Shown one piece after another: positions 61,091-64,000 of a DNA stretch of 64,000 nucleotides (within the stretch, counting starts at the first letter, position 1; each line of letters begins with the position of its first letter). Location: contig NZ_JAUSQV010000001.1 of the NCBI RefSeq assembly GCF_030811475.1, positions 558,001 through 622,000 on the forward strand, read 5' to 3'. Source of the stretch: Nakamurella flavida. GTDB lineage: Bacteria; Actinomycetota; Actinomycetes; Mycobacteriales; Nakamurellaceae. The position numbers were made by a program, and so were the translations under genes. The notes beneath the pieces were generated by a model. That model searched no databases. It was not told where the DNA came from and saw nothing but the letters and a program-made list of their open reading frames with translations.

Positions 61091-62463
61091 GCCGCCCACG
61101 CAAGCAGATCCATCTCGCCGCGCACTTCCCCGGCGTCAACAACACCACCGTGTGGAGCGACCCCCGCTCGGGCAGCCACATCGACTTCGACTCCTTCCGC
61201 CGGTTCGCCCAGGTCGCCGAGCGGGCGAAGTTCGACTTCCTGTTCCTGGCCGAGGGTCTACGGCTGCGGGAGCAGAACGGGCGCATCTACGACCTGGACG
61301 TCGTCGGCCGCCCGGACACCTTCGCGGTCCTGGCCGCGCTGGCCGGGGTGACCGATCGACTCGGGCTGGCCGGCACCATCAACTCCACGTTCAACGAGCC
61401 GTTCGAGGTGGCGCGGCAGTTCGCCACCCTGGACCACCTGTCCGCCGGCCGGGCCGCCTGGAACGTCGTCACCTCCTGGGACGCCTTCACCGGGGAGAAC
61501 TTCCGCCGCGGCGGCTTCCTGCCGCAGGACCAGCGCTACGAACGGGCGGAGAGCTTCCTGGACGCGGCCGGCGTGCTGTTCGACTCCTGGGCCGGGGTCG
61601 AGGTGACCGCGGACAAGGCGGCCACCTTCCTGGGCGGTGTGCCCGGCGACGGCCCCGGCCGATACGCGGTGCACGACAACCACTTCGACATCTCGGGGCA
61701 GTTCACCGTGCCGCAGAGCCCACAGGGCCGGCCGGTGATCTTCCAGGCCGGTGACTCCGAGCAGGGCCGGGAGTTCGCCGCCGCGTCCGCCGACGCGATC
61801 TTCACCCGGCACGGCACCCTGGAGGCCGGACAGGCGTTCTACGCCGACATCAAGGGCCGGCTCGGCCGGTTCGGCCGGACCCACGACCAGCTCCTCGTGC
61901 TGCCGGCGGCCACCTTCGCCCTCGGCGACACCCAGGAGCAGGCGGAGGAGAACGCCGCCGACATCCGCCGCCGACAGGTGTCCGGGCAGACGGCGATCAA
62001 GCTCGCCGAGCAGCTGTGGAACCTGGACCTGTCCGACCACGACCCGGACGGACCGGTACCCACCGTCGACCCGGTCGTCGGCGAGAACACCATCGCCCGC
62101 GGGCGGGCCAGCGTGCGCCAGCACACCGATCCGCGGGAAACCGCGCAGAAGTGGCGGGACCTGGCCGCGGAGAAGGGACTGTCGCTGCGCGGGGTCGTCA
62201 TCGAGATGAGTGCCCGGCAGACCTTCGTCGGCACCCCGGAGCGGGTCGCCGACCTGATCGACGAGTACGTGCAGGCCCACGCCAGCGACGGCTTCATCCT
62301 CGTCCCGCACATCACCCCCGACGGGTTGGCCGACTTCGCCGACTCCGTCGTCCCGATCCTGCAAGAGCGCGGGGTGTTCCGCACCGAGTACACCGGGACG
62401 ACCCTGCGGGAGCACCTCGGGCTCGCCCTCCCCGCGAACACGAAGAAGGCTGTGGCGTCATGA
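61087..62463 (+). CDS. NtaA/DmoA-family FMN-dependent monooxygenase
   Basis: 458 aa. Family pattern very clear: IHLAAHFPGVNNTTVWSDPR, FAQVAERAKFDFLFLAEGLR, TINSTFNEPFEVARQFATLD, SAGRAAWNVVTSWDAFTGEN, FRRGGFLPQDQRYERAESFL, PVIFQAGDSEQGREFAAASA. Known members include nitrilotriacetate, dibenzothiophene sulfone and dimethyl sulfide monooxygenases. ATGA overlap with the previous gene, so the two are likely paired subunits or sequential enzymes of organosulfur use. Confidence 0.9.
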   Translation: MSRPRKQIHLAAHFPGVNNTTVWSDPRSGSHIDFDSFRRFAQVAERAKFDFLFLAEGLRLREQNGRIYDLDVVGRPDTFAVLAALAGVTDRLGLAGTINSTFNEPFEVARQFATLDHLSAGRAAWNVVTSWDAFTGENFRRGGFLPQDQRYERAESFLDAAGVLFDSWAGVEVTADKAATFLGGVPGDGPGRYAVHDNHFDISGQFTVPQSPQGRPVIFQAGDSEQGREFAAASADAIFTRHGTLEAGQAFYADIKGRLGRFGRTHDQLLVLPAATFALGDTQEQAEENAADIRRRQVSGQTAIKLAEQLWNLDLSDHDPDGPVPTVDPVVGENTIARGRASVRQHTDPRETAQKWRDLAAEKGLSLRGVVIEMSARQTFVGTPERVADLIDEYVQAHASDGFILVPHITPDGLADFADSVVPILQERGVFRTEYTGTTLREHLGLALPANTKKAVAS

Positions 62464-62969
62464 GTCTGTTGACCTTCCCCAACCCGGTGAACGAGAAGGC
62501 CGCCCGGTCGGTGGCCGGCCTGGTCGTGCTGCTGTGCGCCCTGACACTGGTGACGCGCAGCCCATGGCTGCTCGCCGTGCTGGCCGCCGGGTTCCTCGCC
62601 CGGGTGGCCTCCGGGCCCCGGTTCTCGGTGTTCGGACAGCTCGCCACCCGGGTGCTGGCCCCCCGGTTCGGCGCGCTGCGTCTGGTGCCTGGGCCGCCGA
62701 AGCGGTTCGCCCAGGCCATCGGGGCCACACTGTCGGTCGCCGCGCTGATCAGCTACATGGCCGGGGCGCACGGCGCGGCATGGGTGCTCGTCGGCCTGAT
62801 CACCGTCGCCGCCTTCCTGGAGGCCGCGTTCGCGATCTGCCTGGGCTGTCTGATCTTCGGACGGCTGCAGGCGCTCGGCGTCATCCCGGCCTCGGTGTGC
62901 GAGGCGTGCAACGACATCCGGCTGCGGCACCCCGCGCGCGGGACCGGCCGTGTCGGGGGCGCCGTCTAG
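62460..62969 (+). CDS. DUF4395 membrane protein
   Basis: 169 aa, about four TM segments (VVLLCALTLVTRSPWLLAVL, TLSVAALISYMAGAHGAAWV, VAAFLEAAFAICLGCLIFG). Conserved NPVNEKAARSVAGL at the start, then ICLGCLIFGRLQ and CEACNDIRL with paired Cys. DUF4395 proteins accompany thioredoxin-like and sulfurtransferase genes, matching the sulfur context. ATGA overlap with the monooxygenase gene. Confidence 0.88.
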   Translation: MSLLTFPNPVNEKAARSVAGLVVLLCALTLVTRSPWLLAVLAAGFLARVASGPRFSVFGQLATRVLAPRFGALRLVPGPPKRFAQAIGATLSVAALISYMAGAHGAAWVLVGLITVAAFLEAAFAICLGCLIFGRLQALGVIPASVCEACNDIRLRHPARGTGRVGGAV

Positions 62970-62979
62970 CGTCCGGGCC

Positions 62980-63636
62980 ATGACCGACCGCGTGGGCCAC
63001 CGCCCGACCGACCGGTGGGGGCTCGTGCGGGCGGCCTACGACACGGTCGCCGGGAGCTACGCCGACCTGGTCAGGATCGACGAGGCCGAGGCCGATCTCG
63101 ACCTGGCAATGCTGGCCGGGTTCGTGGCCCGGACGGCCGGTCGTGGCCCCGTGCTGGACGCCGGGTGCGGACCGGGCCGGGTCACCCGCCACCTGGCCGA
63201 CCGCGGGGTGCGGGCCTTCGGTGTCGATCTCTCCCCCGAGATGGTCCGCATCGCCCGCGGTCTGCATCCGGACCTTGCGTTCGCGGCGGCGAGTATCGAC
63301 GCCCTGCCGGTGGCCTCCGGCTCGGCGGCCGGGGTACTGGCCTGGTACTCGGTGATCCACACCCCACCCGTCGACCTGCCCGTGGTCGTCGGCGAACTGC
63401 TGCGGGTGCTGGCGCCCGGCGGTTGGCTGCTGGTGGCCGGGCAGAGCGGGACGGGGAGCCGGCACATCGCTCGCGGCTACGGGCACGACCTGGACCTGAC
63501 CGCGTATCTGCACACCGCCGATGAGCTCGCCCGGGTCATCGCCGCACACGGCGGGACCGTCCGCGTCCGGATGACGCGGGGTGCGGAACGGACCGAGCGG
63601 CACGAGCAGGCCTTCGTCCTGGCCCAGCGGGACTGA
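62980..63636 (+). CDS. Class I SAM-dependent methyltransferase
   Basis: 218 aa. Motif I VLDAGCGPGRVTRHLAD (about 59-75), acid in AFGVDLSPEMVRIAR, motif AAASIDALPVASGSAAGVLA, and post-I LRVLAPGGWLLVAG. N-terminus VRAAYDTVAGSYADL is typical of small-molecule methyltransferases. Ten bp after the DUF4395 gene, so perhaps in the same operon. Substrate unknown. Confidence 0.9.
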   Translation: MTDRVGHRPTDRWGLVRAAYDTVAGSYADLVRIDEAEADLDLAMLAGFVARTAGRGPVLDAGCGPGRVTRHLADRGVRAFGVDLSPEMVRIARGLHPDLAFAAASIDALPVASGSAAGVLAWYSVIHTPPVDLPVVVGELLRVLAPGGWLLVAGQSGTGSRHIARGYGHDLDLTAYLHTADELARVIAAHGGTVRVRMTRGAERTERHEQAFVLAQRD

Positions 63637-63639
63637 CGC

Positions 63640-64000
63640 TCAGGTGCAGGATCCACTCGTCGGCACGCCGAGGGTCAGCAGGAAGTCGCCGATGGCCGCG
63701 TCCACGCAGGTGTCCGTGGCCGCGTCCGACGAGACGGTGAGCAGCAGCCCACCCCAGGCGTCGTCGGTGCTGCCCGCAGCGGTCTTCCCGACGGCGCCCG
63801 CAGCCGGGGCGACGAGCAGCACCGGCGGGATCACGCAAGTGGTCGGGGCGGCCATCAATCCGTCCGATCCACCCGGCGGAAGTGTCGCGGGGCCGGGGCT
63901 GCACGACCGGGCGGCCACCCGGATCTGCGCTGCTGCCGGCCCCGCCGCGGTGAGGGTCATGGGGTCGCCGGTGGTGTCGATGGTGCTCATCACGGGCCCG
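63640..64000 (-). CDS. C-terminal part of an unknown, probably exported protein (start off window)
   Basis: At least 120 codons, ending GDFLLTLGVPTSGSCT with the stop at 63640. It carries four to five Cys (ARSCSPG, TTCVIPP, DTCVDAA, GSCT) and Ala/Pro/Gly-rich stretches, more like an extracellular domain than a whole protein. Internal starts (63990, 63993) exist but the frame remains open to the right edge. Family not recognised. Confidence 0.5.
   Translation of the reverse strand, partial: GPVMSTIDTTGDPMTLTAAGPAAAQIRVAARSCSPGPATLPPGGSDGLMAAPTTCVIPPVLLVAPAAGAVGKTAAGSTDDAWGGLLLTVSSDAATDTCVDAAIGDFLLTLGVPTSGSCT

Overview
The window is GC-rich DNA with dense, often overlapping genes (ATGA/GTGA junctions), many GTG starts and strong G/C third-position bias. 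Paired GAF-ANTAR regulators, a DIP1984 protein, a SAM-IV-type riboswitch, a cysteine-type leader peptide, a DUF1707 protein and an LAxTG wall-anchor motif all point to an actinobacterium. A member of the Nakamurellaceae/Geodermatophilaceae neighbourhood would fit, but that placement is inference. No rRNA, tRNA or CRISPR array was found.

Left part (1-28,300): mostly ordinary chromosome. A TetR gene with a perfect dyad operator lies divergent from a DrrAB-type drug exporter. Next come a frameshifted CPA2 antiporter, a CDF metal transporter, a PlsC-like acyltransferase, two GAF-ANTAR regulators, an FMN-binding stress protein whose frame is open to a second small protein, and a secreted PAP2 phosphatase with an LAATG sorting signal. 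A DeoR regulator is divergent from a class II aldolase/ADP-dependent sugar kinase operon, with five helically phased 10-bp operator repeats between them. Then follow a beta-lactamase-fold hydrolase, an LLM oxidoreductase, Ohr, an alpha/beta hydrolase, Kup, acetyltransferases and an FAD oxidoreductase/cupin pair.

Middle (27,200-43,300): carbohydrate and catabolic loci. A LacI regulator with two operators now controls only a truncated sugar-binding protein. A GH76 lipoprotein is divergent from a ribose-type binding protein and permease that lack an ATPase. From 33,709 to 43,310 lies a tightly coupled ten-gene cluster: asparaginase-like amidase, MDR dehydrogenase, MmgE/PrpD, PuuE-like cyclic amidase, NitT/TauT-type ABC transporter, HpcH/HpaI aldolase, SDR and LacI. 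It is driven by one promoter carrying two identical 12-bp palindromes. It looks like an inducible route for importing a small cyclic amide or imide, opening it and cleaving it to pyruvate-type products; the substrate is unknown.

Accessory island (43,311-55,131): AT-richer, with a scar of a conjugative element (integrase pseudogene with three in-frame stops, serine-recombinase tail, TraG tail), a two-gene cargo containing a stand-alone GyrA-like coiled-coil protein, and a three-gene export cassette of lipoprotein, membrane DUF4344 metallopeptidase and 1656-residue RHS/PA14 lipoprotein. A 28-bp site resembling dif/XerCD lies just beyond at 54,702-54,729.

Right part (55,132-64,000): SIMPL lipoprotein, small coupled genes, HutF, a TesB-like thioesterase, then a sulfur locus in which a SAM-IV-like riboswitch and a 29-residue cysteine-type leader peptide precede two flavin-dependent monooxygenases and a DUF4395 protein. 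A methyltransferase and a gene running off the right edge finish the window.
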